NCBI GenBank assembly: GCA_963754385.1
Contig: CAVWGE010000002.1
Coordinates: 1 to 64,000 of the forward strand
Origin: 9FT-COMBO-48-23 sp963754385
GTDB lineage: Bacteria; Chloroflexota; Dehalococcoidia; GIF9; UBA5629
Length of the DNA: 64,000 bases
Reading direction: 5' to 3'
The notes under the pieces are model-generated. The model had not been told where the DNA came from. It saw only the letters and a list, made by a program, of their open reading frames with translations, and did not search any database. This document shows positions 24,158 to 30,906 of this stretch, in pieces. Position 1 is the stretch's first letter, and every line of letters begins with the position of its first letter. Position numbers and translations under genes: made by a program.

Positions 24158-25357
24158 TTATTCAAGGATTTTACCGATGACTCCAGCTCCGACCGTCTTA
24201 CCTCCCTCTCTGATGGCAAAGCGCAGCCCCGTTTCTAAGGCTACCGGGTAAATGAGCTTTATAGTCATCTTTATGTCGTCGCCGGGCATGACCATCTCCA
24301 CCCCCTTGGGTAATTCCGCAACTCCGGTAATGTCCAGCGTCCTGATGTAGAACTGAGGTTTATAGCCGTTAAAGAACGGAGTGTGCCGACCGCCTTCTTC
24401 CTTTGATAACACGTAGACTTGAGCCTCGAAGTGGGTATGAGGTGTAATAGAGCCTGGAGCTGCCAGAACCTGTCCTCGTTCTATATCCTCACGTTCTATA
24501 CCCCTGAGCAAGCAGCCGACAGCATCTCCCGGCTCTCCTATCTCCAGGGTCTTGTGGAACATCTCCACCCCGGTTACCACAGTTTTACGTGTATCTTTTA
24601 TGCCTATAATCTCGATCTCGTCTCCCGTCTTAACCACACCTCGTTCCACCCTGCCCGTGGCTACAGTGCCACGCCCCTTGATGCCAAAAACGTCCTCTAC
24701 CGGCATCAAGAAGGGCTTGTCCTTAGGTCTGACCGGAAGTGGCACCCATTCATCAATAGCATCCGTCAACTGCAGGATTTTGCCACACCACTCGCAGTCT
24801 CTCTTACCGCAGCCGCATTCCAGCGCCTTAAGTGCACTTACCCGAATGATAGGAGTTTTATCTCCTGGAAATTTATACTTCGTAAGTAGGTCTCTGACTT
24901 CAAGTTCGACAAGCTCCAGCAGTTCCGGGTCTTCCATCATATCTATCTTGTTCAATGCCACCAGTATGCTGGGCACTTCCACCTGGCGAGCCAGAAGGAT
25001 GTGTTCCCTGGTCTGAGGCATTGGACCATCCGGAGCGCTGACCACCAGTATGGCACCATCCATCTGGGCCGCACCGGTTATCATATTCTTGATATAGTCG
25101 GCATGTCCCGGACAATCCACGTGAGCATAATGCCGTTTTGCAGTCTCATATTCAATATGCGCAATGGCAATTGTCAAGCCACGTGCCTTCTCCTCAGGGG
25201 CATTATCTATCGAATCGAAAGACCGAAATGCAGTTTCACCTGCTTTAGAAAGACATAAGGTAATCGCCGAAGTCAAAGTCGTCTTCCCGTGGTCAACGTG
25301 GCCTATCGTCCCCACATTGAGATGGGGTTTAGTTCGTTGAAAGACCTTCTTTGCCAT
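24158..25357 (-). CDS. tuf: Elongation factor Tu
   Basis: EF-Tu brings aminoacyl-tRNA to the ribosome. The 399 residues include GHVDHGKTTLTSAI, the switch region KARGLTIAIAHIEYET, DCPGHADYIKN, NKID and SALKALE, followed by domains II and III (GRGTVATGRVERGVV, GDDIKMTIKLIYPVALETGLR). After SALKALE there is a short insertion with four cysteines (CGCGKRDCEWC), a feature I associate with Chloroflexota EF-Tu. The canonical ERARGITI is KARGLTI here. It is preceded by three tRNA genes on the same strand. Confidence 0.97.
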   Translation of the reverse strand: MAKKVFQRTKPHLNVGTIGHVDHGKTTLTSAITLCLSKAGETAFRSFDSIDNAPEEKARGLTIAIAHIEYETAKRHYAHVDCPGHADYIKNMITGAAQMDGAILVVSAPDGPMPQTREHILLARQVEVPSILVALNKIDMMEDPELLELVELEVRDLLTKYKFPGDKTPIIRVSALKALECGCGKRDCEWCGKILQLTDAIDEWVPLPVRPKDKPFLMPVEDVFGIKGRGTVATGRVERGVVKTGDEIEIIGIKDTRKTVVTGVEMFHKTLEIGEPGDAVGCLLRGIEREDIERGQVLAAPGSITPHTHFEAQVYVLSKEEGGRHTPFFNGYKPQFYIRTLDITGVAELPKGVEMVMPGDDIKMTIKLIYPVALETGLRFAIREGGKTVGAGVIGKILE

Positions 25358-25382
25358 TTTACAAAACCTCCTTACTTTACAC

Positions 25383-25455
25383 AGCCCACAACCAGATTCG
25401 AACTGGTGACCCCGTTCTTACCAAGAACGTGCTCTACCTGCTGAGCTATGTGGGC
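25383..25455 (-). tRNA. tRNA-Thr (anticodon GGT)
   Basis: Cloverleaf read on the minus strand: acceptor GCCCACA / TGTGGGC, D-arm TAGCTCAGCAGGTAGAGCA, anticodon arm CGTTC-TTGGTAA-GAACG with anticodon GGT, and T-arm around GGTTCGAATC-type CAGTTCGAATCTG. CCA is not encoded. It is 25 bases before tuf. Confidence 0.95.
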
Positions 25456-25487
25456 AAACTTTCCGACATTATACAGTATAGTCTTAA

Positions 25488-25515
25488 ATTATACACTATT
25501 TTAATAAAGGCGCAA
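25488..25515 (-). promoter_or_regulatory. Candidate promoter for tRNA-Thr(GGT)-tuf
   Basis: On the minus strand TTGCGC, 16 bases and TATAAT lie between tRNA-Tyr and tRNA-Thr(GGT). A second TATAAT follows at 25468-25473. They would let the last tRNA and tuf be transcribed apart from the upstream tRNAs. Confidence 0.4.
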
Positions 25516-25527
25516 ACTCTCCGATAA

Positions 25528-25613
25528 TGGTGGAGGGGGTAGGATTCGAACCTACGTAGCCTTCAGGCGGCAGATTTACAGTCTGCTCCGATTGTCCACT
25601 CCGGCACCCCTCC
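25528..25613 (-). tRNA. tRNA-Tyr (anticodon GTA), CCA encoded
   Basis: Cloverleaf on the minus strand with acceptor GGAGGGG / CCCCTCC, discriminator A and encoded CCA (25528-25530). The anticodon arm is GCAGA-CTGTAAA-TCTGC with anticodon GTA. The long variable arm (CGCCTGAAGGC region) is as expected for tRNA-Tyr of bacteria. Confidence 0.95.
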
Positions 25614-25633
25614 CCGCCCAGACCTAAAGTCAA

Positions 25634-25706
25634 AGCCCGAGAGGGGAGTCGAACCCACTAACCTACCGATTACAAGTCGGTTGCGCTACCATTGCGCTAC
25701 TCGGGC
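25634..25706 (-). tRNA. tRNA-Thr (anticodon TGT)
   Basis: Cloverleaf on the minus strand with acceptor GCCCGAG / CTCGGGC, D-arm TAGCGCAATGGTAGCGCA, anticodon arm ACCGA-CTTGTAA-TCGGT with anticodon TGT, and T-arm with GGTTCGACTCC. The order tRNA-Thr, tRNA-Tyr, tRNA-Thr, tuf resembles the E. coli thrU-tyrU-glyT-thrT-tufB operon without the glycine tRNA. Confidence 0.95.
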
Positions 25707-25980
25707 AATTAAATAGAACTCTTCGGCCAACCTCACCCAAACAAACTAAGAACCGCTAGTATAAAAAAAGCGAGAGCAAAAGTCAAGGAAACGAGCTGAT
25801 AGTGTTTAGCCAATGCCCGGTCCTCTTAAAACTACCGGAATGGTTGCATTGACAATACACCGTTGTTATAATTGTTGACAGGCGGAGCAGCGGACGGTAC
25901 TGGAAACTAACAGGAAAATGTAGCTTTAGTAGCTATAGGGCAAACTCGGCTCCGCTAAAATATGGAGGAAGGTTACGAAG

Positions 25981-26427
25981 ATGGAAAAAAAGCCTCGGAA
26001 GCCTAAAGTCCAGAATATTATCAAAAATCTCCTCGATTCGGAGATACCTGAGATACAGTCTATGGCTAATAAGTTGTCTGAGCAAATTAAAGATTTGGAG
26101 GAGCAGAGTTCTAGACTCCAAAAATACATTGTTCAGATTGAAAGTATGGCAACAGACGAAGCCAACGTTCTAGCTGAGAGCCGGATTGTCGATATTCTTA
26201 AAGATTTAGATGCGGCTCTAAAAGAACTCAGGCATAGACCAAGGAAAGCCTTAGCTGCCAGCGCAGAAACCAGAGCCGTAGTTCCTAGAAGATATGCAGT
26301 TGAAGAGAAGCCTGAACAAGAAGAAGAGGCAGAAGAAGCAGAAGAGAAGATAACGCCTGTGCCAGGAACGCAGCTGGAAAGTGTCATCACACCAGAGGGA
26401 TACATAATCAAGAAGGCACGGTACTAA
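25981..26427 (+). CDS. Coiled-coil protein of unknown function
   Basis: A 148-residue soluble protein with GGAGGAAGG before the ATG and a promoter-like TTGCAT-N17-TATAAT about 105 bases upstream. Residues about 15-90 are heptad-rich (MANKLSEQIKDLEEQSSRLQ, ILKDLDAALKELRHR) and should form a coiled coil. A basic linker and a strongly acidic run (EKPEQEEEAEEAEEK) follow, ending in VITPEGYIIKKARY. No enzyme motif and no membrane helix are seen. I do not recognise a family. Confidence 0.75.
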   Translation: MEKKPRKPKVQNIIKNLLDSEIPEIQSMANKLSEQIKDLEEQSSRLQKYIVQIESMATDEANVLAESRIVDILKDLDAALKELRHRPRKALAASAETRAVVPRRYAVEEKPEQEEEAEEAEEKITPVPGTQLESVITPEGYIIKKARY

Positions 26428-26439
26428 CCTTAGCTTGCT

Positions 26440-26473
26440 GCCCCTGTAGCTCAGATGGATAGAGCAGCGGTTC
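26440..26473 (+). pseudogene. 5' half of a tRNA gene (tRNA-Arg-like), truncated
   Basis: GCCCCTGTAGCTCAGATGG and ATAGAGCAGCGGTT reproduce the acceptor 5' strand, the D-arm and the start of the anticodon stem of a tRNA, most like tRNA-Arg or the tRNA-Trp 200 bases downstream. The rest of the cloverleaf is missing: no CAGGGGC 3' acceptor strand follows. The break runs straight into a protein-coding fragment at GGTTCGAA. Confidence 0.75.
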
Positions 26474-26650
26474 GAAAAAATAGTTGCCACCGTAAACAAG
26501 CTCAAAGTCGGTATTACGAACTTGTTTCTTATCGACTTACCTGAGGCAAGGAAGCATGACCTCGTGCTTCATCTGGACACAGCGGACAGCTCCAAGATTA
26601 TCGCAGCAATTAAGAAGCTGGGTTGTCTGGTAGAGGAAAGGACGCGCTAA
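26474..26650 (+). pseudogene. C-terminal fragment of an ACT-like protein
   Basis: From the junction with the half tRNA, an open frame of 58 codons runs to TAA at 26648. It reads EKIVATVNKLKVGITNLFLI, DLPEARKHDLVLHLDTADS and SKIIAAIKKLGCLVEERTR, the alternating strand-helix pattern of an ACT-type ligand-binding domain (inference). There is no start codon with a ribosome-binding site, and an in-frame TAG lies in the tRNA part, so it cannot be expressed as it stands. The N-terminal part of the gene is lost. Confidence 0.6.
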
Positions 26651-26676
26651 TCATTAAACAGGGAATCCAGTAATAC

Positions 26677-26749
26677 AGGGGTGTAGCTCAGATGGAAGAG
26701 CAGCGGTCTCCAAAACCGCAGGTCGCGGGTTCGAATCCTGCCGCCCCTG
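26677..26749 (+). tRNA. tRNA-Trp (anticodon CCA), 3' CCA encoded
   Basis: Acceptor AGGGGTG / CGCCCCT (one T-G pair), D-arm TAGCTCAGATGGAAGAGCA, anticodon arm GCGGT-CTCCAAA-ACCGC with anticodon CCA, T-arm GCGGGTTCGAATCCTGC. Discriminator G is followed by an encoded CCA at 26750-26752. Confidence 0.95.
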
Positions 26750-26767
26750 CCAGAATTGGGTGGTAAT

Positions 26768-26852
26768 GCCGAGGTGGTGGAACCAGGTAGACACGCCATC
26801 TTGAGGGGGTGGTGGGCGTAAGCCCGTAGGAGTTCAAATCTCCTCCTCGGCA
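26768..26852 (+). tRNA. tRNA-Leu (anticodon GAG), 3' CCA encoded
   Basis: Acceptor GCCGAGG / CCTCGGC, anticodon arm CCATC-TTGAGGG-GGTGG with anticodon GAG, long variable arm (GGGCGTAAGCCC) as expected for leucine, and encoded CCA at 26853-26855. Confidence 0.94.
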
Positions 26853-26895
26853 CCATTTTGGGTATCATTTTTGATATAATTAGAGTGTATACTAA

Positions 26896-26952
26896 ATGTA
26901 GCGGCGAGGCTTTAGCCTCATCTATGCGACCTTAAAAGGTTGCACCTACATT
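26896..26952. repeat. Double-hairpin repeat, TGTAG family (copy 2)
   Basis: ATGTAGCGGCGAGGCTTTAG then CCTCATC, followed by ATGCGACCTTAAAAGGTTGC and ACCTACATT. Two palindromes lie inside inverted ends ATGTAG / CTACAT. It sits between tRNA-Leu and tRNA-Gly. Confidence 0.75.
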
Positions 26953-26995
26953 TAAAAATATATTGCTGGCATACACTTTAATATACTAAGGGCGT

Positions 26996-27067
26996 GCGGA
27001 AGTAGTTCAGCGGTAGAACGCCTCCTTGCCAAGGAGGAGGTCGCGAGTTCGAACCTCGTCTTCCGCT
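26996..27067 (+). tRNA. tRNA-Gly (anticodon GCC), 3' CCA encoded
   Basis: Acceptor GCGGAAG / CTTCCGC, D-arm TAGTTCAGCGGTAGAACG, anticodon arm CCTCC-TTGCCAA-GGAGG with anticodon GCC, T-arm GCGAGTTCGAACCTCGT. CCA follows at 27068-27070. Confidence 0.95.
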
Positions 27068-27081
27068 CCAGTGAAGTTTAA

Positions 27082-27154
27082 GGCGGCGTAGCCAAGTGGT
27101 TAAGGCGGGGGTCTGCAAAACCCCTATTCAGCGGTTCAACTCCGCTCGCCGCCT
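27082..27154 (+). tRNA. tRNA-Cys (anticodon GCA), 3' CCA encoded
   Basis: Acceptor GGCGGCG / CGCCGCC, D-arm TAGCCAAGTGGTTAAGGC, anticodon arm GGGGT-CTGCAAA-ACCCC with anticodon GCA, T-arm with GCGGTTCAACTCCGC. CCA follows at 27155-27157. Confidence 0.95.
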
Positions 27155-27174
27155 CCACTTTTTGCTCACTTCTT

Positions 27175-27257
27175 GCCGAGGTGGCGGAATGGCAGACGCG
27201 GCGGACTTAAAATCCGCTCTCCGCAAGGAGGTGTGGGTTCGAGTCCCTCCCTCGGCA
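27175..27257 (+). tRNA. tRNA-Leu (anticodon TAA)
   Basis: Acceptor GCCGAGG / CCTCGGC, anticodon arm GCGGA-CTTAAAA-TCCGC with anticodon TAA, long variable arm (TCTCCGCAAGGAGG), T-arm GGGTTCGAGTCCC. CCA is not encoded, unlike its four neighbours. Confidence 0.94.
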
Positions 27258-27470
27258 CATTCATTCCTCTTTGTACCCAGCCGGCTTCACAAGCAAGACC
27301 ACATCAACTACCAGCTAGCTTCACGTAACCGAGTGATAGCCCCTACCGTAAACTGTGGCTATCTGCTTTCTCTTGAAAGACGTGTGGATATATTACATCT
27401 CATATTGGCTAGGTGTATAATCGAGTCACCGTATGACAACACGGAAAAACTCTAAAGGAGGACAAGACCG

Positions 27471-27920
27471 ATGAAGAAATTCTTGAATGAGTTCAAGGAT
27501 TTTGTTATGCGAGGCAATGTGCTGGACATGGCGATAGGTATCATTGTGGGCATCGCATTTGGCTCAATCGTTAATTCGCTGGTTAACGACGTCCTCATGC
27601 CGCCGATTGGACTTCTGTTTGGCAAAGTAGATTTTTCAAACCTGTTTATCAATCTCTCCGGGGGAAACTATGCTTCGCTGGCAGAAGCGAGAAACGCTGG
27701 AGCCGCTGTCATCGCTTACGGTGCATTTATCAATGTCGTGATTAACTTCATCATCGTGGCGATTGTGGTCTTCATAGTAGTTCAGCAGGTTAATCGGCTC
27801 CGCCGGCTTAAAGAGGTCCCATCTGAACCATCAAAGAAGGATTGCCCCTACTGTCTGTCGTCTATTCCTATTAAAGCCACACGTTGCCCTCAATGCACCT
27901 CAGAACTGAAGACACCATAG
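27471..27920 (+). CDS. mscL: Large-conductance mechanosensitive channel with C-terminal zinc ribbon
   Basis: MscL opens under membrane tension to release solutes on osmotic downshock. The first 110 residues are a normal MscL: MKKFLNEFKDFVMRGNVLDM, helix 1 (AIGIIVGIAFGSIVNSLVND), LMPPIGLL, and helix 2 (YGAFINVVINFIIVAIVVFI). Instead of the usual short C-terminal helical bundle alone, the tail ends in a zinc ribbon, CPYCLSSIPIKATRCPQC. The length is 149 residues. The ribosome-binding site is AAAGGAGGACAAGACCG. No operon partner is seen. Confidence 0.95.
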   Translation: MKKFLNEFKDFVMRGNVLDMAIGIIVGIAFGSIVNSLVNDVLMPPIGLLFGKVDFSNLFINLSGGNYASLAEARNAGAAVIAYGAFINVVINFIIVAIVVFIVVQQVNRLRRLKEVPSEPSKKDCPYCLSSIPIKATRCPQCTSELKTP

Positions 27921-27945
27921 ACTATGAAATGACAGGCCGACGAGC

Positions 27946-28002
27946 ATGTAGCCACGACCCTTTAGGGTCGTGCCCATGAGGCTAAAGCTTCATGGCTACA
28001 TT
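27946..28002. repeat. Double-hairpin repeat, TGTAG family (copy 3, reversed)
   Basis: ATGTAGCCACGACCCTTTAG then GGTCGTGCCC, followed by ATGAGGCTAAAGCTTCATGG and CTACATT. The GACC-type palindrome comes first, so the copy is inverted relative to copies 2 and 5. It lies 26 bases after mscL and before the selenoprotein promoter. Confidence 0.7.
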
Positions 28003-28033
28003 GCAACATCGGTTTTTTGTTGGATTGGAAACC

Positions 28034-28062
28034 TTGACACAAGCGGATATGGGTATTAACAT
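28034..28062 (+). promoter_or_regulatory. Promoter of the selenoprotein gene
   Basis: TTGACA at 28034, then 17 bases, then TAACAT at 28057. It is 47 bases before the start ATG at 28109. The consensus -35 and ideal spacing support it as a vegetative promoter. Confidence 0.6.
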
Positions 28063-28108
28063 AGCCACAACTGCAGCCATATCAACCAAAACACCGGAGG
28101 ATTAAGCC

Positions 28109-28819
28109 ATGACGCCTAAAATGACACTTCAAGAGGCTAAGGAGCACGCGCTACAGCTCATGCACCACGGCTATCACTGAGGACCCACAGTCCTGCAAGT
28201 TATGTGGGAAGCCTACGGCCTGGGCAACGAAGACTTGCTCTGGTCGTGCATCGCCTTCACCGGTGGCATAGGTGGGCAGCAGCAGGCGCCATGCGGAGCC
28301 ATACCTGCCGGGGCGGTGTGTCTGGGGCTGCGCCATCGCTGCTCACCGGAAGACAAACAGAAGGCAAAACAGGCGCGGCTCGATGCCCGTAAAGATGCCC
28401 ATGAACTGGTCAGGAGCTTTGCCGAGAGGTTCGGCACCATCATCTGCCTTAACCTGGTTGGCACAGACTTCTCCAAGCCCGGCGGATATCAGCAGTTTCT
28501 GGAGTCCGGAGTCTGGAAAGACAAATGCGATAGCTACGTGCAGTTCGTCATTGAGAAGCTCTATGAGCTGGATGAGAAACGGAGGGTTGCCACAGTGCCA
28601 CGGAAGGTAGTTATCTACACCAAACCGGGCTGTCCCTACTGTGCCGCCGCCAGACAGGACCTCGAGGAGCGCGGCGTGCCCTATGAGGAAATCAGCATTA
28701 AAGATAATCCCAAAGCCGTCAAAGAGGTCATACGCCTGTCTAACGGCAAGGGCATCGTGCCCATACTGGTCAGCGGTGAGGACGTCAAGGTAGGCTTCGG
28801 CGGCGGCTGAGCCATCTAG
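28109..28819 (+). CDS. Predicted double-selenocysteine protein: C-GCAxxG-C-C domain fused to a glutaredoxin-like UXX-stop domain
   Basis: The ATG at 28109 has CCGGAGG eight bases upstream. In this frame TGA at 28178-28180 (codon 24) stands exactly where the C-GCAxxG-C-C redox family has its first conserved cysteine (HHGY-H-U-GPTVLQVMWEAYG). The rest of the family pattern follows: GGIGGQQQAPCGAIPAGAV, then cysteines in TIICLNLVG and KDKCDSY. Residues from about 158 on form a glutaredoxin-like domain (KVVIYTKPGCPYCAAARQDL, GIVPILVSGEDVKVGFGGG). A second TGA at 28808-28810 is followed by GCC ATC TAG, giving the U-x-x-stop end known from the 'UXX-star' selenoproteins. Read this way the protein has 236 residues and two selenocysteines. 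Without recoding, the only open part is 28202-28810, with no good start. The sel genes are not in the window. Confidence 0.82.
28181..28208 (+). other. Candidate bacterial SECIS hairpin for the first UGA
   Basis: Directly after the first TGA, CCCACA (28184-28189) can pair with TGTGGG (28203-28208). Inside, CT-GCA-AG can form a short apical helix with loop GCA, about 14 bases after the UGA. The loop opens with G, as bacterial SECIS elements require; the distance is slightly short. Confidence 0.45.
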
Positions 28820-28820
28820 C

Positions 28821-28839
28821 TTGCGGCAGTCTGCCGCAA
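28821..28839 (+). other. Candidate bacterial SECIS hairpin for the second UGA
   Basis: TTGCGGCA pairs perfectly with TGCCGCAA around the loop GTC. The loop begins 18 bases after the TGA at 28808-28810 and starts with G followed by U, inside the usual bacterial SECIS range (apical loop about 16-37 bases from UGA). It lies entirely beyond the TAG stop, so it is free of coding constraint. It might alternatively be a terminator, but no T-run follows. Confidence 0.55.
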
Positions 28840-28891
28840 ATGCTGAGCTACTCTCGAGGAGGTATGAGGGCGAGTCACTCCCTCTACACAG

Positions 28892-29845
28892 TTACCCTGC
28901 TGATCTCTTCTTTACAACCGCCTTTACCGCCTGCTCAATGGCTTCGGCGGTGAGGCCGTACTTCTGGAGCAGCTCGTCGGGCTTGCCGGATTTGGCATAG
29001 ACGTCGTTGATGCCGATGAAAGCCATGGGCACCGGCTTTTCTCTGGCTACCACCTGTGCCACCCGGCTGCCCAGGCCGCCATGAAGCAGATGCTCTTCGG
29101 CAACCACAATAGCCCCCGTCTGCGAAGCTGACTCTACAATCGCGCCTTCGTCCAGCGGCTTTAAGGTGGGCATGTTGACTACCCGACAGTCTATGCCCTG
29201 CGAAGCCAGATTATTAGCCGCTTCCAATGCTTTGGACACCATTATGCCGCAGGCGATAACTGTGGCATCTTTACCCTCTCTCATTGTCACCGCCTTGCCT
29301 AAATTGAAGCGGTAGGCATCGGTGTAAACCGGCGGGAATTTGGGACGGCCAAGCCTGATATAGAACGGGGCTTCAATAGCCACAGCAGCCTTTACGGCCT
29401 CAACCGTCTCGATGGCATCAGCCGGCACCACAACATTAAAACCGGGCAAGGAGCAGTAGAGCGCCAGGTCTTCGATGGCATGATGTGAAGCGCCGTCTTC
29501 ACCCACGGTGATGCCGCCGTGAGTAGCTACAATTTTCACGTTCAGCTTCGGCTGGGCGATGCATACTCTGACCTGGTCGAAACAGCGGCAGGCAGCAAAG
29601 ACGGCAAAGGTGCTGGCAAACGGTATCTTACCCGTTGCCGCCAGCCCGGCGGCGATGCTCATCATGTTCTGCTCCTGCAAACCGCACTGAATGAACCGCT
29701 CAGGGAACTTCTCGGCGAAGTACTTGGTCATCGTCGAACGGGACAGGTCGGCATCCAGAACCACGATATCCTTATGTTCCCCACCCAGCTCCACCAGGAC
29801 TTTGCCGTAAGCTTCCCGGGTGGACAGGTCGGCATAAGCGGTCAT
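28892..29845 (-). CDS. Transketolase, C-terminal subunit
   Basis: A 317-residue protein with the pyrimidine-binding and C-terminal domains of transketolase: DLSTREAYGKVLVELG, DLSRSTMTKYFAEKFPERFI, QCGLQEQNMMSIAAGLAATG (the catalytic glutamate region), HGGITVGEDGASHHAIEDLA and a C-terminal domain (VVNMPTLKPLDEGAIVESAS). With the N-terminal subunit it would transfer two-carbon units between sugar phosphates using thiamine diphosphate. The start overlaps the stop of the N-subunit gene by four bases. Splitting in two genes is common in archaea and anaerobes. Confidence 0.94.
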   Translation of the reverse strand: MTAYADLSTREAYGKVLVELGGEHKDIVVLDADLSRSTMTKYFAEKFPERFIQCGLQEQNMMSIAAGLAATGKIPFASTFAVFAACRCFDQVRVCIAQPKLNVKIVATHGGITVGEDGASHHAIEDLALYCSLPGFNVVVPADAIETVEAVKAAVAIEAPFYIRLGRPKFPPVYTDAYRFNLGKAVTMREGKDATVIACGIMVSKALEAANNLASQGIDCRVVNMPTLKPLDEGAIVESASQTGAIVVAEEHLLHGGLGSRVAQVVAREKPVPMAFIGINDVYAKSGKPDELLQKYGLTAEAIEQAVKAVVKKRSAG

Positions 29846-30684
29846 GCCAGCTCCTTCAAAGCTATCTCAGCTTCCTGTGCAGTGGGTGCCTTGCCGTGAA
29901 AGTCCACGTTGTTTTCCATAAAGCTGACACCTTTGCCCTTGACCGTGTGGGCGATGATTACCGTCGGTCTCCCCTTTGTCTTCCCGGCTTCCTCCAATGC
30001 ATGCAAAATCTGGTTCATATCATGTCCGTCTATCTCGATGACATGCCAGTTGAAAGCCCGCCATTTATCTGCCAGCGACTCAAGACCCATAATGTCGCAG
30101 CATCGACCGTCAAGCTGTATCCCGTTGTGGTCGACTATAGCCGTTAAATTATCTATCCGGAAGTGAGGTGCAGACATGGCCGCCTCCCAGATTTGCCCTT
30201 CCTCACATTCCCCGTCACCGAGAAGGACATATACGTGATAGTCTCGCTTATCGAGCCTGGCTGCCAGGGCAATGCCGATACCGAAAGACAAGCCCTGCCC
30301 CAGGGAGCCAGCTGACATCTCCACACCCGGGGTAAGCGTTCTGTCGGTGTGCCCCTGAAGGCGGCTGCCCAGCTTCCTCAAGGTGGAAAGCTCCTCAACA
30401 GGGAAGTAGCCGCATTCAGCCAGTGCAGCATAGAGTATGGGAGCGGCATGTCCCTTGCTCAGTATAAATCGGTCGCGGTCAGGCCACTGCGTGTTTTTGG
30501 GGTCGTGGCGCATAACCTTGAAATAAAGTGCGGTGACGATGTCGGCGGCAGAAAGAGAGCCGCCGGGATGACCGCTGCCAGCCGTGGCTATCATGGTGAT
30601 AACATGGCGGCGCAATTGCTTTGCCATCTTTCTCAGCTCAGGGACGGATAAATCGAATTTAGCTCCAGTACGCAGGTCAGCCAT
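29842..30684 (-). CDS. Transketolase, N-terminal subunit
   Basis: A 280-residue protein carrying the thiamine diphosphate-binding half of transketolase: GSGHPGGSLSAADIVTALYF, LSKGHAAPILYAALAE, GSLGQGLSFGIGIALAARL, and the GDGECEEGQIWEAAMSA ... VDHNGIQLDG cofactor motif. It forms an operon with the C-terminal subunit gene (overlap of 4 bases). Both subunits together match full-length transketolase, serving the non-oxidative pentose phosphate pathway and supply of ribose phosphates. Confidence 0.95.
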   Translation of the reverse strand: MADLRTGAKFDLSVPELRKMAKQLRRHVITMIATAGSGHPGGSLSAADIVTALYFKVMRHDPKNTQWPDRDRFILSKGHAAPILYAALAECGYFPVEELSTLRKLGSRLQGHTDRTLTPGVEMSAGSLGQGLSFGIGIALAARLDKRDYHVYVLLGDGECEEGQIWEAAMSAPHFRIDNLTAIVDHNGIQLDGRCCDIMGLESLADKWRAFNWHVIEIDGHDMNQILHALEEAGKTKGRPTVIIAHTVKGKGVSFMENNVDFHGKAPTAQEAEIALKELA

Positions 30685-30750
30685 GCTGTTAATACTCCGA
30701 TGGATTTCTAATTATAGGCTAGTCAGGCAACCCATGTCTACACATGTCTC

Positions 30751-30880
30751 CGTCATTCTGAGGGAGCGAAGCGACCGAAGAATCTCGGTGGTGCTCGGGC
30801 TGTAAAGTATTGCCACGCGGAGTTTACCCTGAGCGAGAGATTCTTCCCCTTCACTGCGTTCAGGGTCAGAATGACAAGGA
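30751..30880. repeat. Pair of inverted dispersed repeats, GTCATTCTGA...GAATCTC family
   Basis: GTCATTCTGAGGGAGCGAAG then CGACCGAAGAATCTCGG (30752-30788) faces an inverted relative GAGAGATTCTTCCCC ... CAGGGTCAGAATGACAAGG (30834-30879). A further direct copy is at 31878. The gap between transketolase and the amidohydrolase (30685-31015) consists largely of this pair and a TGTAG repeat; no gene is visible in it. Confidence 0.55.
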
Positions 30881-30906
30881 GCGAAGGGCTCGCAATGACA
30901 GATGAA

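Noticed and set aside
24419..25016. Long plus-strand ORFs of about 155 codons opposite tuf
   Set aside because: They are shadows of tuf codon usage, with no ribosome-binding site and no protein-like pattern.
26474..26650. Self-splicing intron inside a tRNA gene
   Set aside because: The inserted sequence is protein-coding up to its own stop, and no matching 3' half of the tRNA (CAGGGGC acceptor strand) follows. A truncation explains it better.
25383..27257. tRNA-Sec (selC) among the tRNA clusters
   Set aside because: All tRNAs there read as Thr, Tyr, Thr, Trp, Leu, Gly, Cys and Leu. None has the long acceptor arm and TCA anticodon of tRNA-Sec, so selC must lie outside the window.
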